The notes under the pieces are model-generated. The model searched no databases. It had not been told where the DNA came from and worked only from the letters and a program-made list of their open reading frames with translations. A program made the position numbers and the translations under genes. 64,000 nucleotides of DNA from Runella defluvii (GTDB taxonomy: Bacteria > Bacteroidota > Bacteroidia > Cytophagales > Spirosomataceae). Positions 8,490 through 19,160 of the stretch are shown piece by piece (position 1 is the stretch's first letter; every line of letters starts with the position of its first letter). The stretch covers positions 62,001 to 126,000 of the forward strand of contig NZ_JACIBY010000015.1 of assembly GCF_014195535.1 (NCBI RefSeq), given 5' to 3'.

Positions 8490-10361
8490 ATGATACCATT
8501 AAGGCTAGTTGTTGTTGGGATACTATTGGGGTGGATGTGTACGATTACCGTTCGTGCACAAGTTCCTGTATTATATCTTACTGATAAAATGGTAGATACA
8601 GAGCTATGGAAGCATCCTGCGCTTGAGTATCTTGCCGATACTTCTCAAAAACTGACAGTTCAACAGCTACGAAAAGATTCCTCATTTTTCTTCAAGCGCC
8701 CCCTAGGCATTTCTGCTGATTTAGGTTTTAACGATCAAGATGTTTGGCTACGCTTTAAGGTAAAAAAACAAACAGATAGACAGATTCATTGGGTAATTTC
8801 AAATGATTATCCTATGGTGGAAGAGCTTGATGTGTTTGTTTTTAATGAGCAAACGGGAGAAGTTAATCACCAGACTTTAAAAGAAGCTATCCCGGGCTAT
8901 CAGCGAAATATTAATGTGCATCAGTGTGCCATTCCTTTAGAGCTTGTACCTCATGTGTTGTATTCTGTCTATATTAAGTTACGTACAGGCGACGCAAAAA
9001 AAATCCAGTTCAGAGTTGCCGAAACATATTATTTTTACGAAACCTACCTTGATGAACTCTGGTTTTGGAGCGGGCATTTAGGGTTTGTAATTTGCATGAT
9101 TGTTGTGCAATTGGTATTTCTACTGGTAACCAAAGAGCGAAATTTCTTGCTTTATCTCCTCTTCTTAATGGGATACTTATTGGTGGCCATTGTAGGAGGA
9201 TACGGTATCATCGACCAGCTATTGTGGCCAAACCACGTTTGGATGAAAGGCTATAGTATTGTGATTGCGGTCGTTATTAGCAACTTTTTAGGGGTGTTGT
9301 TTTATGCCCATGCGCTTCACTTGCGCGTATTAGCCCCTACCCTTTACAAGCTGATGCGAATAGATGCGATTGCATCGGTGGTGCTAAGCATTTGGATTTT
9401 CTTTTTTGAAAGACTTATTAGCCCCAACGTTTATTCGTGCGCTATCATCATTGTTTTTTTCTGTTTGGTTTCTATTTCCTGCATTGTGAGTTATCGGCGA
9501 GGCAATCCCTCGGCGATTTATTACCTTTTCGGGACGCTTTCTTATTTTATTGGGGTAATAGTTGTCTTGCTGTGGACTTTGGCTTACTTGACGCCCAATC
9601 TGTTTGTTATCAACGCCATGCACATTGGAAGTATGTTTGAAATGGTGTTTTTTATGTGGGCATTGGCGGATGATTATCGCCGAACGCGCGAAGAGCGAGA
9701 ACAATCGCAAAAAGAGCTAATTCATACATTACGAACTCAAAACGAAGAAATTTCGAAAGCTCAAATTAAAGGACAAACGCTCGAACGAAAACGGGTTGCG
9801 GCTGATTTGCATGACTCGCTGGGGGGCACGCTCTCGGCAATTCGTTGGACACTGTCGTCGATTAACTCAGAGAGTTTGACGGAGCAAGAAAAACAGGTGT
9901 ATGAGTCGTTGGTCGAAATGACCAATGAAGCACAGCAGCGGGTGCGGTTTTTGAGTCATAACCTCGTGCCCGAAAATTTAGAAGCAGATGGGTTAGCAAT
10001 AAGCGTGGAGAAACTGACAGAAAAGCTTAACCGAAACAATAGAACGCGATTTAAAACCGAGATAAACCTCGATAAAAAATACGATAAACAAGTTGAATTT
10101 GAGCTATACAGCATTTCACTGGAGTTGATTAATAACATTATCAAGCATTCAAGAGCGAAAGAAGCGGTGGTGCGTCTTTATGAACAAGACAATCACTTAC
10201 ACCTTGACATTGAGGACGATGGCGTAGGAATGCAAGATTATAATCACCAAGGAAAAGGCTTAGGAAATATTCAAGAAAGAATTTCGTCGCTCAGAGGCAC
10301 GTGGCAGATTGAATCCAACGGAAAAGGAACTCATGCGTCGGCGCAAGTGCCAATCTCCTGA
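8490..10361 (+). CDS. 7TMR-DISM sensor histidine kinase (orphan)
   Basis: 623 residues from the ATG at 8490; a TTG eight codons upstream is possible but the ATG starts the signal peptide directly. Order: signal peptide (~1-23), periplasmic 7TMR-DISM extracellular beta domain (~35-180), seven membrane helices (~190-400), a coiled coil (~400-430), a HisKA_3 dimerisation domain with phospho-acceptor His441 in ADLHDSLGG, and a GHKL ATPase with N box [10 protein letters not shown]1 DIEDDGVGM and G2 [10 protein letters not shown]. The kinase is of the NarL-partner type, so a LuxR-type response regulator is expected, but none is adjacent. It sits between tuf and tRNA-Trp, where housekeeping genes are usual. 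Confidence 0.92.
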   Translation: MIPLRLVVVGILLGWMCTITVRAQVPVLYLTDKMVDTELWKHPALEYLADTSQKLTVQQLRKDSSFFFKRPLGISADLGFNDQDVWLRFKVKKQTDRQIHWVISNDYPMVEELDVFVFNEQTGEVNHQTLKEAIPGYQRNINVHQCAIPLELVPHVLYSVYIKLRTGDAKKIQFRVAETYYFYETYLDELWFWSGHLGFVICMIVVQLVFLLVTKERNFLLYLLFLMGYLLVAIVGGYGIIDQLLWPNHVWMKGYSIVIAVVISNFLGVLFYAHALHLRVLAPTLYKLMRIDAIASVVLSIWIFFFERLISPNVYSCAIIIVFFCLVSISCIVSYRRGNPSAIYYLFGTLSYFIGVIVVLLWTLAYLTPNLFVINAMHIGSMFEMVFFMWALADDYRRTREEREQSQKELIHTLRTQNEEISKAQIKGQTLERKRVAADLHDSLGGTLSAIRWTLSSINSESLTEQEKQVYESLVEMTNEAQQRVRFLSHNLVPENLEADGLAISVEKLTEKLNRNNRTRFKTEINLDKKYDKQVEFELYSISLELINNIIKHSRAKEAVVRLYEQDNHLHLDIEDDGVGMQDYNHQGKGLGNIQERISSLRGTWQIESNGKGTHASAQVPIS

Positions 10362-10369
10362 TTTTTTGC

Positions 10370-10377
10370 TACTTTTG
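10370..10377 (+). promoter_or_regulatory. Candidate -7 element for the MFS gene
   Basis: TACTTTTG matches TAnnTTTG and lies 21 nt before the MFS start codon, just after the kinase stop. No good TTTG is found about 19 nt upstream, so support is partial. Confidence 0.45.
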
Positions 10378-10398
10378 TACCTTTGTTGTCCCCTTTAT

Positions 10399-11607
10399 AT
10401 GGCTGAAAAACGCAACTCTGCCCTTTTATTTATCTTTATAACGTTACTGATTGATGTAACAGGTATTGGGATAATTATTCCTGTATTTCCTAAATTGATT
10501 ACCGAGCTCATTCATGGTGATTTATCCCAAGCCTCTTTATACGGGGGCTGGCTCACATTTGCATATTCGGTGATGCAGTTTATATTTTCCCCAATTTTGG
10601 GCGGTCTAAGCGATCAATACGGGCGTCGGCCTGTGTTATTAGCCTCTCTTTTCGGATTTGGAATAGATTATATCTTCTTAGGTTTTGCCCCGAGTATAGG
10701 ATGGTTGTTTGTAGGACGCCTCATTGCTGGCGTTTTGGGGGCAAGTTTTACCACAGCAGGCGCGTACATTGCGGATGTAAGCCCACCTGAAAAAAGAGCT
10801 CAAAATTTTGGATTGATTGGTGCAGCTTTTGGCTTAGGGTTTATCATTGGCCCCATGCTTGGAGGGCTTCTTGGCCAGTATGGCGCCCGCGTTCCCTTTT
10901 TTGTATCGGCAGGCTTGGCACTTTTAAACTGGCTATACGGGTATTTTGTATTACCAGAGTCACTGCTTCCCGAAAACCGCCGTCCTTTTGATTGGAAGCG
11001 AGCCAATCCCGTGGGTTCATTGCGTCATTTAAAAAAGTACCCCATTATTTTTGGTTTGGTTATTCCACTGGTGTTGATATATATCGCAGGCTATGCCACG
11101 CAGAGTACCTGGACTTACTTTACCATGGAAAGATTTGGCTGGGATGAAAAATGGGTGGGGTATTCACTGGCATTTGTAGGAGTAATGGCTGCCCTTGTAC
11201 AAGGTGGATTAACCCGCACGATTATCCCCCGTTTGGGCAATACAAAATCCATTTATTGGGGGTTAAGCGCCTATGGTATCAGCTTTTTTATGTACGCCTT
11301 TGCCAACCAAGGTTGGATGCTGTTTGCCATTACTATTTTAGCTGCCTTAGGAGGAATTGCAACACCTGCACTTCAAGCCATTATGTCAAATGAGGTGCCT
11401 GCCAATGAGCAAGGAGAGCTCAGGGGAGCGCTTACGAGTTTGATGAGCTTAACGGCCGTTGTAGGGCCAGTCATGATGACGAGTTTGTTTGCATACTTTA
11501 CTACTTCGGCTGCCCCTATTATTTTTCCAGGCGCACCGTTTGCAATGGGTGGTGTTTTGACGCTTCTAAGTTTGGTTTTAGTGAAACAAATTTTATCACG
11601 TAAATGA
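10399..11607 (+). CDS. MFS transporter, TetA-like (TCR/Tet family)
   Basis: 402 residues from the ATG at 10399 ([13 protein letters not shown]); the frame is open further upstream only across the kinase stop. Twelve hydrophobic segments in two halves. The MFS motif A between helices 2 and 3 reads [14 protein letters not shown], and helix 5 has the antiporter-like [13 protein letters not shown]. By family it is a proton-coupled drug or metabolite exporter of the inner membrane, closest in pattern to tetracycline-efflux-like proteins of Bacteroidota. Actual resistance cannot be inferred. It lies 37 bp after the kinase and could be read with it. Confidence 0.88.
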   Translation: MAEKRNSALLFIFITLLIDVTGIGIIIPVFPKLITELIHGDLSQASLYGGWLTFAYSVMQFIFSPILGGLSDQYGRRPVLLASLFGFGIDYIFLGFAPSIGWLFVGRLIAGVLGASFTTAGAYIADVSPPEKRAQNFGLIGAAFGLGFIIGPMLGGLLGQYGARVPFFVSAGLALLNWLYGYFVLPESLLPENRRPFDWKRANPVGSLRHLKKYPIIFGLVIPLVLIYIAGYATQSTWTYFTMERFGWDEKWVGYSLAFVGVMAALVQGGLTRTIIPRLGNTKSIYWGLSAYGISFFMYAFANQGWMLFAITILAALGGIATPALQAIMSNEVPANEQGELRGALTSLMSLTAVVGPVMMTSLFAYFTTSAAPIIFPGAPFAMGGVLTLLSLVLVKQILSRK

Positions 11608-11623
11608 TTTTTTTTGTAAAAGG

Positions 11624-11654
11624 TTGCAATTGAAAAATTTGTTTCATACTTTTG
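11624..11654 (+). promoter_or_regulatory. Promoter of the tRNA-Trp-secE-nusG-ribosomal protein operon
   Basis: TTG at 11624-11626, 20 nt, then TACTTTTG (11647-11654), a full -7 match. It lies 28 nt before tRNA-Trp and after the MFS stop. It is probably the main promoter of the operon that follows. Confidence 0.75.
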
Positions 11655-11682
11655 CAGTCCGATTTCAAGAAGTATTATATAC

Positions 11683-11753
11683 ACGGGCATAGTTTAAAGG
11701 TAGAACTAAGGTCTCCAAAACCTTCGGTCTGGGTTCGAGTCCTGGTGCCCGTG
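11683..11753 (+). tRNA. tRNA-Trp (anticodon CCA)
   Basis: Acceptor ACGGGCA pairs with TGCCCGT (11746-11752), discriminator G11753, CCA not encoded. The anticodon CCA is at 11715-11717 in loop CTCCAAA closed by AAGGT/ACCTT. It is followed by secE after 15 nt, so tRNA 3' processing would create the secE mRNA 5' end. Confidence 0.97.
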
Positions 11754-11768
11754 CAACTTTTGCGCAAA

Positions 11769-11960
11769 ATGAACTCAATTGTAGAATTTGTAAAAGCCTC
11801 ATGGGACGAGGTTCGGCACAATGTCACTTGGCCCAAGCTTAATGACCTTCAATCTAGTACAACACTTGTACTCCTCGGCTCGCTTATTTTTGCGGCAGTG
11901 GTAGGTCTCATGGACTTCCTATTTGAGAACGCTCTCAATTTCATTTATCAGTCATTCTAG
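11769..11960 (+). CDS. secE: Preprotein translocase subunit SecE
   Basis: 63 residues, the usual short single-span bacterial SecE. The ATG at 11769 is used; the longer open frame runs back through tRNA-Trp and is not real. The amphipathic N-terminus (FVKASWDEVRHNVTWPKLNDL) contains the conserved WPK-like motif, then one membrane helix (~31-56). It stabilises SecY in the inner-membrane translocon. Its place between tRNA-Trp and nusG matches the conserved bacterial order. Confidence 0.96.
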   Translation: MNSIVEFVKASWDEVRHNVTWPKLNDLQSSTTLVLLGSLIFAAVVGLMDFLFENALNFIYQSF

Positions 11961-11994
11961 GGCTTTGCCCCGGTTATCCAAACGTTGAGCAGGT

Positions 11995-12549
11995 ATGAGT
12001 AATCTGAATTGGTACGTTATCCGGGCTGTGTCTGGTCAAGAAAAGAAGATTAAATCTTATCTTGAAAATGAAATCGTCAGACAGGGCCTTCAAGAAGCTA
12101 TCCCCGAAATTTTAATTCCGACGGAAAAAATTGTCGAAATGCGTAACGGTAAGAAACGCATCCGCGAGAAGAACTTTTTCCCTGGGTATATCATCATTTC
12201 GGCCGATTTAGCAAAAGGAGAAACACATCACCTTATTACGACAATGCCAGGTGTATTGGGCTTTTTGGGAAACACCAGTGGTAACTCAAAAATACCAGTG
12301 CCGTTGCGTCAGTCGGAAATCAATCGGATTTTAGGTAAGGTCGAAGATGCGGTAGAAGAAGTTGAAGCGCCAAAAGTAAGTTTCTTAAAAGGCGAGAGTG
12401 TTAAAATTACCGATGGGCCTTTCAGTGGCTTTATTGGAACAGTAGAAGAAATTTTTGACGACAAGAAGAAGCTCAATGTCGTTGTGAAAATATTCGGGCG
12501 TAGTACGCCCGTGGAGTTGGGTTACGCACAAGTCGAAAAAGAAAGCTGA
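11995..12549 (+). CDS. nusG: Transcription termination/antitermination factor NusG
   Basis: 184 residues. The NGN domain (1-~115) starts [20 protein letters not shown] and includes [14 protein letters not shown] and [10 protein letters not shown]. The KOW domain (~130-184) has [21 protein letters not shown]. It binds RNA polymerase and couples it to Rho or the ribosome. It lies 34 bp after secE and before rplK, the canonical order. Confidence 0.98.
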   Translation: MSNLNWYVIRAVSGQEKKIKSYLENEIVRQGLQEAIPEILIPTEKIVEMRNGKKRIREKNFFPGYIIISADLAKGETHHLITTMPGVLGFLGNTSGNSKIPVPLRQSEINRILGKVEDAVEEVEAPKVSFLKGESVKITDGPFSGFIGTVEEIFDDKKKLNVVVKIFGRSTPVELGYAQVEKES

Positions 12550-12560
12550 TTTTTCAGAAT

Positions 12561-12625
12561 GTTGCCGGGAGTACGAGACAAAAAGCTTCCATGTTGTCTA
12601 TCAGCCGTACGTCCGAACCGGTAAC
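12561..12625 (+). promoter_or_regulatory. Structured rplK leader, candidate ribosomal protein L1 binding site
   Basis: The nusG-rplK spacer can fold into one long interrupted hairpin. The outer stem GTTGCCGG (12561-12568) pairs with CCGGTAAC (12618-12625) with one G-T; the middle stem GTACG (12571-12575) pairs with CGTAC (12606-12610); the upper stem AGACA (12576-12580) pairs with TGTCT (12595-12599). A 6-nt bulge ATCAGC (12600-12605) sits on one side only. In other bacteria L1 represses its operon at a two-helix site with an asymmetric loop just before rplK. Fold seen; L1 role inferred. Confidence 0.6.
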
Positions 12626-12648
12626 GCCAATTTAAACGTTTTAAAACG

Positions 12649-13092
12649 ATGGCGAAAGAAGTAGCAGGTTACGTCAAACTGCAAGTGAAAGGTGGCCAAG
12701 CCAATCCTTCCCCCCCAATTGGACCAGCACTTGGTTCTAAGGGTTTGAACATCATGGAGTTCTGCAAGCAATTTAACGGTCGTACGCAGGACAAAATGGG
12801 TGTCATCTTACCCGTTGTAATTACGTACTACAAAGACAAATCATTTGAATTTGTTATCAAAACTCCACCAGCACCTATTTTGCTTTTGGAGGCTGCAAAA
12901 ATTAAACTTGGTTCAGCTCAACCTAACCGTAAGAAAGTGGGTTCAGTTAGCTGGGATCAAGTAAAAACGATTGCTGAAACAAAGATGCCAGATTTGAATT
13001 GCTTTACGATCGAATCCGCAATGAAAATGATTGCAGGTACAGCACGTAGTATGGGGATTACAGTATCAGGTAAAGCCCCTTGGGATAACTAA
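12649..13092 (+). CDS. rplK: 50S ribosomal protein L11
   Basis: 147 residues. Complete L11: N-terminal domain with the proline-rich [20 protein letters not shown] and C-terminal rRNA-binding domain ([27 protein letters not shown]). It is part of the stalk base/GTPase centre on 23S rRNA and of stringent-response sensing. It follows nusG by 99 bp containing a hairpin leader, and is followed by rplA after 31 bp. Confidence 0.99.
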   Translation: MAKEVAGYVKLQVKGGQANPSPPIGPALGSKGLNIMEFCKQFNGRTQDKMGVILPVVITYYKDKSFEFVIKTPPAPILLLEAAKIKLGSAQPNRKKVGSVSWDQVKTIAETKMPDLNCFTIESAMKMIAGTARSMGITVSGKAPWDN

Positions 13093-13123
13093 TCACGAAG
13101 CGGACGTAAAGACATTTTGAACA

Positions 13124-13822
13124 ATGGCAAAGTTGACTAAAAAAAGAAAAGAAGCTTTAGCGAAATACGATGCTAAAATCGAGTATTCGTTCGAGAAAGC
13201 TGCAGAAATTCTGAAAGACATCACCTACACGAAGTTTGATGCTTCGGTAGATATTGATGTGCGTTTGGGTGTTGACCCCCGCAAAGCAGACCAAATGGTT
13301 CGTGGCGTGGTGGCTTTACCACACGGTACAGGTCGTGAAGTACGTGTATTGGTACTTTGTTCGCCTGATAAAGAAGCCGAAGCAAAAGAAGCTGGTGCTG
13401 ACTTCGTTGGGTTGGATGAGTTTATTCAGAAAATCGAAAAAGGATGGACTGATGTGGACGTAATCATTACAATGCCAACTGTAATGGCCAAAATTGGTCG
13501 TTTGGGTAAAATCTTAGGTCCTCGTGGCTTGATGCCTAACCCTAAGTCAGGTACGGTAACGTTGGAAGTTGGTAAAGCAGTAAAAGAGGTAAAGGCAGGT
13601 AAAATTGATTTCAAGGTTGACAAGTTTGGTATTATCCATGCTAGTATCGGCCGCGTATCTTTTGGTCCTGATAAAATTGCCCAAAATGCTCAAGAGTTGA
13701 TTGCGACTTTAATGAGGCTTAAACCTTCTTCGGCTAAAGGTACTTACGTAAAAAGCGTACACCTCTCAAGCACAATGAGTCCAGGTGTCATCATCGATAA
13801 AAGCACGATTGCAGGAATATAA
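13124..13822 (+). CDS. rplA: 50S ribosomal protein L1
   Basis: 232 residues, full length. Begins [15 protein letters not shown]; contains [20 protein letters not shown], the conserved [19 protein letters not shown] hinge segment and the C-terminal [11 protein letters not shown]. It forms the L1 stalk that moves E-site tRNA, and in many bacteria represses the rplK-rplA mRNA. The rplJ start is 2 bp after its stop, indicating translational coupling. Confidence 0.99.
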   Translation: MAKLTKKRKEALAKYDAKIEYSFEKAAEILKDITYTKFDASVDIDVRLGVDPRKADQMVRGVVALPHGTGREVRVLVLCSPDKEAEAKEAGADFVGLDEFIQKIEKGWTDVDVIITMPTVMAKIGRLGKILGPRGLMPNPKSGTVTLEVGKAVKEVKAGKIDFKVDKFGIIHASIGRVSFGPDKIAQNAQELIATLMRLKPSSAKGTYVKSVHLSSTMSPGVIIDKSTIAGI

Positions 13823-13824
13823 TT

Positions 13825-14358
13825 ATGACACGCGAAGAAAAAGCCGTTATCATAGAGGAACTCAGCGACAAGTTCAAGGCGATTCCTTACTTCTATATTG
13901 TTGATGCCGCAGGCATGACAGTTGGAGAAACAAATAACTTACGCCGTAAGTGTTTTAACCAAGGAGTAGAGTATCGTGTTGTTAAAAACACGCTGATTGC
14001 AAAGGCACTTGAAACACTAGATACAGATTACACGTCATTTAACGAAAGCGTTTTGACTGGTTTCTCTGGCATCATGTTTCACCAAGAGTCAGGCAAAGTA
14101 GCAGCTAAATTGATCAAAGAATTTCGTAAAGAGTCAGGCAACGACAAATTGAAGCTTAAAGGTGCTTCGGTTGAGTATAGCCTGTTCATCGGCGAAAATC
14201 AATTAGACACGCTCTTGACCCTGAAATCAAGACAAGAATTAATCGGGGAAATCGTTGGCTTGTTGCAATCTCCTGCGAAAAATGTCGTATCGGCATTGCA
14301 AAGCGGAGGCGGCAAATTGGCTGGTATCCTCAAAACCCTTTCAGAACGCGAAGGGTAA
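13825..14358 (+). CDS. rplJ: 50S ribosomal protein L10
   Basis: 177 residues. N-terminal rRNA-binding domain (KAVIIEELSDKFKAIPYFYIVDAAGMTV, then LRRKCFNQGVEYRVVKNTL) and a C-terminal helix that anchors L7/L12 dimers (SALQSGGGKLAGILKTLSE). With rplA ending 2 bp earlier there is no separate rplJ leader; any L10-L12 autoregulatory site would have to lie inside rplA. Confidence 0.99.
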   Translation: MTREEKAVIIEELSDKFKAIPYFYIVDAAGMTVGETNNLRRKCFNQGVEYRVVKNTLIAKALETLDTDYTSFNESVLTGFSGIMFHQESGKVAAKLIKEFRKESGNDKLKLKGASVEYSLFIGENQLDTLLTLKSRQELIGEIVGLLQSPAKNVVSALQSGGGKLAGILKTLSEREG

Positions 14359-14472
14359 TTCAAGTACTACATTTGAACATTTGAGAAGTAGTCAATGGAC
14401 CTTTTCAAATCTTCAAATTACTAAATTTTCAAATTCAAAAAAACTCGTAACAAATTTTAACATTACAATAAA

Positions 14473-14853
14473 ATGGCAGATTTGAAAGCATTCGCAGAAC
14501 AGCTTGTTAATCTTACAGTAAAGGAAGTAAATGAACTTGCTGCAATCTTGAAAGATGAGTACGGTATCGAACCAGCAGCAGCAGCTCCAGTAATGGTAGC
14601 AGCAGGTGGCGGTGGTGATGCAGCTCCAGTTGTAGAAGAAAAAACAGCTTTTGATGTAATCTTGAAATCAGGCGGTGCTGCTAAATTGCAAGTTGTTAAA
14701 CTTGTAAAAGACTTGACAGGTCTTGGCTTGAAAGAAGCTAAAGAATTGGTTGACGGCGCTCCAAAACCATTGAAAGAAGGTATTGCTAAAGACGAAGCAG
14801 AAGCTTTGAAAAAGCAATTGGAAGAAGCTGGTGCTGAAGTAGAAATCAAGTAA
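14473..14853 (+). CDS. rplL: 50S ribosomal protein L7/L12
   Basis: 126 residues. N-terminal dimerisation domain (1-~35), an Ala/Gly-rich hinge (~36-52) and C-terminal factor-binding domain ([40 protein letters not shown]). The stalk protein recruits EF-Tu and EF-G. It is separated from rplJ by 114 nt rich in TTCAAAT repeats without a clear hairpin, which may set its higher expression. Confidence 0.99.
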   Translation: MADLKAFAEQLVNLTVKEVNELAAILKDEYGIEPAAAAPVMVAAGGGGDAAPVVEEKTAFDVILKSGGAAKLQVVKLVKDLTGLGLKEAKELVDGAPKPLKEGIAKDEAEALKKQLEEAGAEVEIK

Positions 14854-14888
14854 TTTCTGCGCTTAGCGCTCCCAAAATAAACGGAAAT

Positions 14889-14956
14889 AGGCCTGACCTT
14901 GTGTCAGGTCTTTTCCTGTTTAAGTAAGTACCGCTGTTTTAGCTATTGAAAACAGC
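14889..14956 (+). promoter_or_regulatory. rplL-rpoB spacer hairpins, probable partial terminator/attenuator
   Basis: Hairpin 1: 14889-14897 pairs with 14903-14911 (9 bp including one G-T, loop CTTGT) followed by TTTCCTG, terminator-like but with a short T-tract. Hairpin 2: GCTGTTTT (14933-14940) pairs with AAAACAGC (14949-14956). The spacer 14854-15193 is 340 nt with no gene; further down CTCGTAG (15054-15060) can pair with CTACGAG (15091-15097). In other bacteria a leaky terminator here lowers rpoB-rpoC output relative to ribosomal proteins; the same role is inferred. Confidence 0.65.
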
Positions 14957-15193
14957 AGCAGTTAGTCGAAAATCAGAAATAATGCAGTTAATCTGACATC
15001 TAACTACAATAGCGTTTCTTCTTTAATGAGTTTCTGCCTGAAACACTTCGCTACTCGTAGGGGCGATGCACAGGGGCGAAATTCTAAAATCTACGAGGCA
15101 AGCTAAGTTTTTTGCAAACTAACTATTTGAGTCCTCGCGTTCAGTATCCTTAGAACGTCGCCTGGTTCTTATCCACCAAAAACTTGTAAAGCC

Positions 15194-18100
15194 TTGGTAA
15201 CCAAACAAACTCCACGTAGAAGTTTTGCCCGGATTAAACCCGTTATTGATTATCCGGACTTCCTCGACGTACAGCTTCGCTCGTATCGCGAATTCGTTAA
15301 TTTAGATACCGCCGCCGAAGAACGTCACAAAGAAGGGTTGTACAAAGTATTCCAAGAGAACTTCCCAATCTCTGATTCACGTGAAAACTTTGTCCTTGAA
15401 TTCGTTGATTATGCACTAGATCCACCTAAATACTCTGTAAATGAGTGTATTTCACGTGGACTTACGTATTCGGTGCCATTGAAGGCAAAACTACGCCTGA
15501 AATGTAATGACGCCGATAACGAAGATTTTGAAACAATTGAGCAAGAAGTGTTCTTGGGAGCTATCCCGTACATGACTGAAAAAGGCTCTTTTGTAATTAA
15601 TGGAGCGGAACGCGTTATCGTTTCTCAGCTACACCGTTCGCCAGGGGTGTTTTTCTCAATGAGCAAGCACACCAACGGTACTAAATTGTACTCGGCACGG
15701 ATTATTCCTTTTAAAGGGTCTTGGATTGAATTTTCTACGGACGTTAATAACGTGATGTATGCGTACATCGACCGTAAGAAAAAGTTTCCAGTTACTACCC
15801 TCCTACGGGCGATTGGCTTCGGTTCTGACAAAGAAATCCTTGATTTGTTTGAACTTTCAGAAGAAATCCCTGCTACTTCTGCCAGCTTGAAAAAAGCCGT
15901 AGGCCGCCGCCTAGCTGCGCGGGTACTACGTACATGGACAGAAGACTTCGTGGATGAAGATACTGGTGAAGTAGTATCAATCAGCCGTAACGAAGTGTTG
16001 CTTGAGCGTGACTCTCTTATCACGGCTGGTGACTTAGACGTGATCCTTGATTCGGGGCAGAAATCAATTATTATGCACCGTGAGGACATGAACATGGCCG
16101 ATTATAATATCATTTATAACACGTTGCAAAAAGACAGCTCTAACTCAGAAAAAGAGGCTGTTGAGCAAATCTATCGCCAATTGCGTAACGCCGAAGCGCC
16201 TGACGAACAAACCGCTCGTGAAGTAATTCAGAGCTTGTTCTTCTCAGATAAGCGTTATGACTTGGGGGATGTAGGCCGCTACCGTGTCAATAAAAAATTG
16301 CAATTGGATATTGCGATGTCAACGAAAGTATTGACGACGCAAGACATCGTTTCCATTGTAAAATACCTAATTGGTCTTATCAATGCCAAAGCCGTAGTCG
16401 ATGATATCGACCACTTGTCAAACCGCCGTGTTCGTACGGTAGGTGAGCAATTATGGGCACAATTTGGTGTTGGTTTGGCACGTATGTCTCGTACCATCAA
16501 AGAACGTATGAACGTTCGCGATAACGAAGACTTCAAACCAATCGACTTGATTAATGCACGTACGTTGTCGTCGGTCATCAACTCGTTCTTTGGAACCAAC
16601 CAGCTTTCGCAGTTCATGGACCAAACAAACCCACTGGCTGAAATCACGCACAAGCGTCGTATGTCAGCACTAGGGCCAGGTGGTTTGAGCCGCGAGCGGG
16701 CAGGTTTCGAGGTTCGTGACGTTCACTATACGCACTACGGACGTCTTTGTACGATTGAAACTCCTGAAGGACCAAACATCGGTTTGATTTCTTCGCTTTG
16801 CGTTTATGCAAAAACCAACAGCATGGGCTTCATCGAAACACCTTACCGCGTTATTAATGATGGTAAGTTGTCGAATGAACTTGTGTATTTGACCGCAGAA
16901 GAAGAAGATTCTAAATACATTGCCCAAGCCAACGCGTCGGTGGATGATAACGGAACCTTCTTGGTTGATAAAATCAAGACACGTTTTGAAGGTGACTTCC
17001 CAATGGTAGAGCCTGCGCAGGTGTCTTTGATGGATATTGCAGCAAACCAGATTGTATCGGTAGCGGCTTCGATGATTCCATTCTTGGAGCACGATGACGC
17101 CAACCGTGCCTTGATGGGTTCAAACATGCAACGTCAGGCGGTGCCATTGCTCCGCCCACAGGCGCCAATTGTAGGGACAGGTTTGGAAGGCCGCGTAGCT
17201 CGCGACTCACGTGCTTTGGTGGTAGCCGAAGGCAACGGGGTAGTTGAGTTTGTGGATGCAACCAAAATTGTTATTCGTTACGAACGTTCGTACGAGCAGC
17301 GTTTGGTAAGCTTCGATAGCGACATCGTAACGTATGACTTGATTAAGTTCCGTCGTACTAACCAAGATACTTGTATCAACCTTAAACCGATGGTTTTGAA
17401 AGGCCAACCGGTAGAGAAAGGTCAAATCTTGAGCGAAGGATACGCGACTGAAGGGGGTGAATTGGCACTTGGACGTAACCTCCTCGTGGCCTTCATGCCT
17501 TGGCAAGGGTATAACTTTGAGGATGCGATTGTAATTTCTGAGCGTGTAGTACGCGAAGATATTTTTACTTCGATTCACATCGAAGAGTACGACCTTGAAG
17601 TACGTGATACAAAACGCGGTGAGGAAGAATTGACAGCGGAAATTCCGAACGTAAGTGAGGAAGCTGTTAAAAACCTCGACGAAAACGGTATCGTTCGCGT
17701 AGGAACGGAAGTAAAAGAAGGAGATATTTTGATTGGAAAGATTACGCCAAAAGGAGAATCTGATCCAACACCAGAAGAAAAACTCCTCCGTGCCATCTTT
17801 GGAGATAAAGCAGGCGATGTGAAGGATGCTTCACGCAAAGCACCTCCGTCGATGAAAGGGGTAGTCGTAGATACCAAACTTTTCTCTCGTCCAGGCCGCG
17901 ATGAGCGCGTAAAACAAAAAGATGAGTTGAAAGTGTTGATGAAGAGCTACGGACGCGACTTGAGCAAACTCCGTGAAGTTCTTATCGACAAAATGGCAGA
18001 ATTGCTTGATGGTAAAACGGGTGCGGGAGTGAAGCACAAGTTTGGCGAAGAAATCATGAGTAAAGGCGTGAAATTTAGCCGCGTAAACATCATCAACAAT

Positions 18101-19051
18101 ATCTTCCCAGATAAAAACCCGTACCGTGACGAAGGTGGCTACGTTGTTCCAGAAGAAGTAAACCTTTTGGGTGACTTAATCATCGAAGGCTGGACGGACG
18201 ACCCAACGACCAACAAGCTGTTGTTTGAGATGGTGAAAAACTATCAAAAACGCCGCAACGAGATTTCGGGACGTTTCAAACGTGACCGCTTTACGTTGGA
18301 AGTTGGAGACGAATTACCTGCGGGTATCGTGAAATTGGCGAAAGTATATATCGCTAAGAAACGTAAACTCAAAGTGGGTGATAAAATGGCGGGTCGCCAC
18401 GGTAACAAAGGGGTTGTGGCTAAAATCGTTCGCGATGAAGACATGCCTTTCTTGGCCGACGGAACACCAATGGACATCGTATTGAACCCTCTAGGGGTAC
18501 CTTCGCGTATGAACATCGGTCAGATTTACGAAACCATCTTGGCATGGGCAGGTCGTAAATTAGGCCGCAAATACGCAACGCCAATCTTTGATGGTGCTAC
18601 CGAAGATCAAGTAGTGTCTGAATTGAATGAAGCAGGTATTCCTGAATTTGGACGTACACCACTTTATGATGGGCAATCGGGTGATAAATTTGACCAAGCA
18701 GTTACAGTAGGTATCATGTACATGCTTAAACTAGGTCACTTGGTGGATGACAAAATGCACGCTCGTTCGATCGGGCCATACTCACTTATTACGCAGCAAC
18801 CATTGGGTGGTAAGGCACAGTTTGGTGGACAGCGTTTCGGAGAGATGGAGGTTTGGGCGCTTGAGGCGTTTGGAGCTTCTCACATCCTTCAAGAGATTTT
18901 GACAGTGAAGTCCGATGACGTAATTGGACGGGCAAAAGCGTACGAGGCAATCGTAAAAGGTGAAAACCTTCCGAAGCCAAATATTCCAGAATCATTCAAC
19001 GTATTGATTCACGAATTACGCGGTCTTGCCCTCGAAATTACGATGGACTAA
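15194..19051 (+). CDS. rpoB: DNA-directed RNA polymerase subunit beta
   Basis: 1285 residues, normal for Bacteroidota. Start is the TTG at 15194: the open frame reaches back only to 15131 and contains no ATG, while [27 protein letters not shown] matches the family N-terminus. The rifampicin region [16 protein letters not shown] and [14 protein letters not shown] carries the residues of drug-sensitive enzymes (Asp, His and Ser at the three common mutation sites). Late motifs [14 protein letters not shown] and [24 protein letters not shown] are intact. A 340-nt leader with attenuator-like hairpins precedes it; rpoC follows after 109 bp. Confidence 0.98.
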   Translation: MVTKQTPRRSFARIKPVIDYPDFLDVQLRSYREFVNLDTAAEERHKEGLYKVFQENFPISDSRENFVLEFVDYALDPPKYSVNECISRGLTYSVPLKAKLRLKCNDADNEDFETIEQEVFLGAIPYMTEKGSFVINGAERVIVSQLHRSPGVFFSMSKHTNGTKLYSARIIPFKGSWIEFSTDVNNVMYAYIDRKKKFPVTTLLRAIGFGSDKEILDLFELSEEIPATSASLKKAVGRRLAARVLRTWTEDFVDEDTGEVVSISRNEVLLERDSLITAGDLDVILDSGQKSIIMHREDMNMADYNIIYNTLQKDSSNSEKEAVEQIYRQLRNAEAPDEQTAREVIQSLFFSDKRYDLGDVGRYRVNKKLQLDIAMSTKVLTTQDIVSIVKYLIGLINAKAVVDDIDHLSNRRVRTVGEQLWAQFGVGLARMSRTIKERMNVRDNEDFKPIDLINARTLSSVINSFFGTNQLSQFMDQTNPLAEITHKRRMSALGPGGLSRERAGFEVRDVHYTHYGRLCTIETPEGPNIGLISSLCVYAKTNSMGFIETPYRVINDGKLSNELVYLTAEEEDSKYIAQANASVDDNGTFLVDKIKTRFEGDFPMVEPAQVSLMDIAANQIVSVAASMIPFLEHDDANRALMGSNMQRQAVPLLRPQAPIVGTGLEGRVARDSRALVVAEGNGVVEFVDATKIVIRYERSYEQRLVSFDSDIVTYDLIKFRRTNQDTCINLKPMVLKGQPVEKGQILSEGYATEGGELALGRNLLVAFMPWQGYNFEDAIVISERVVREDIFTSIHIEEYDLEVRDTKRGEEELTAEIPNVSEEAVKNLDENGIVRVGTEVKEGDILIGKITPKGESDPTPEEKLLRAIFGDKAGDVKDASRKAPPSMKGVVVDTKLFSRPGRDERVKQKDELKVLMKSYGRDLSKLREVLIDKMAELLDGKTGAGVKHKFGEEIMSKGVKFSRVNIINNIFPDKNPYRDEGGYVVPEEVNLLGDLIIEGWTDDPTTNKLLFEMVKNYQKRRNEISGRFKRDRFTLEVGDELPAGIVKLAKVYIAKKRKLKVGDKMAGRHGNKGVVAKIVRDEDMPFLADGTPMDIVLNPLGVPSRMNIGQIYETILAWAGRKLGRKYATPIFDGATEDQVVSELNEAGIPEFGRTPLYDGQSGDKFDQAVTVGIMYMLKLGHLVDDKMHARSIGPYSLITQQPLGGKAQFGGQRFGEMEVWALEAFGASHILQEILTVKSDDVIGRAKAYEAIVKGENLPKPNIPESFNVLIHELRGLALEITMD

Positions 19052-19160
19052 TCAATGTTTGGGGTTTACTGTTTTGGATTTATGGTTGGTAATACAACGC
19101 TAAACTTGAGATAGTAAACTCTAAACCCTAAACAAAAATTTCACACAAATCATATCGAAA

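Noticed and set aside
11652-11768. N-terminal extension of secE
   Set aside because: The extra codons run through tRNA-Trp; the ATG at 11769 gives the normal 63-residue SecE.
14463-14849. 128-codon minus-strand frame opposite rplL
   Set aside because: Shadow of rplL codon bias; Ser/Ala-rich with no domain and exact antisense coverage.
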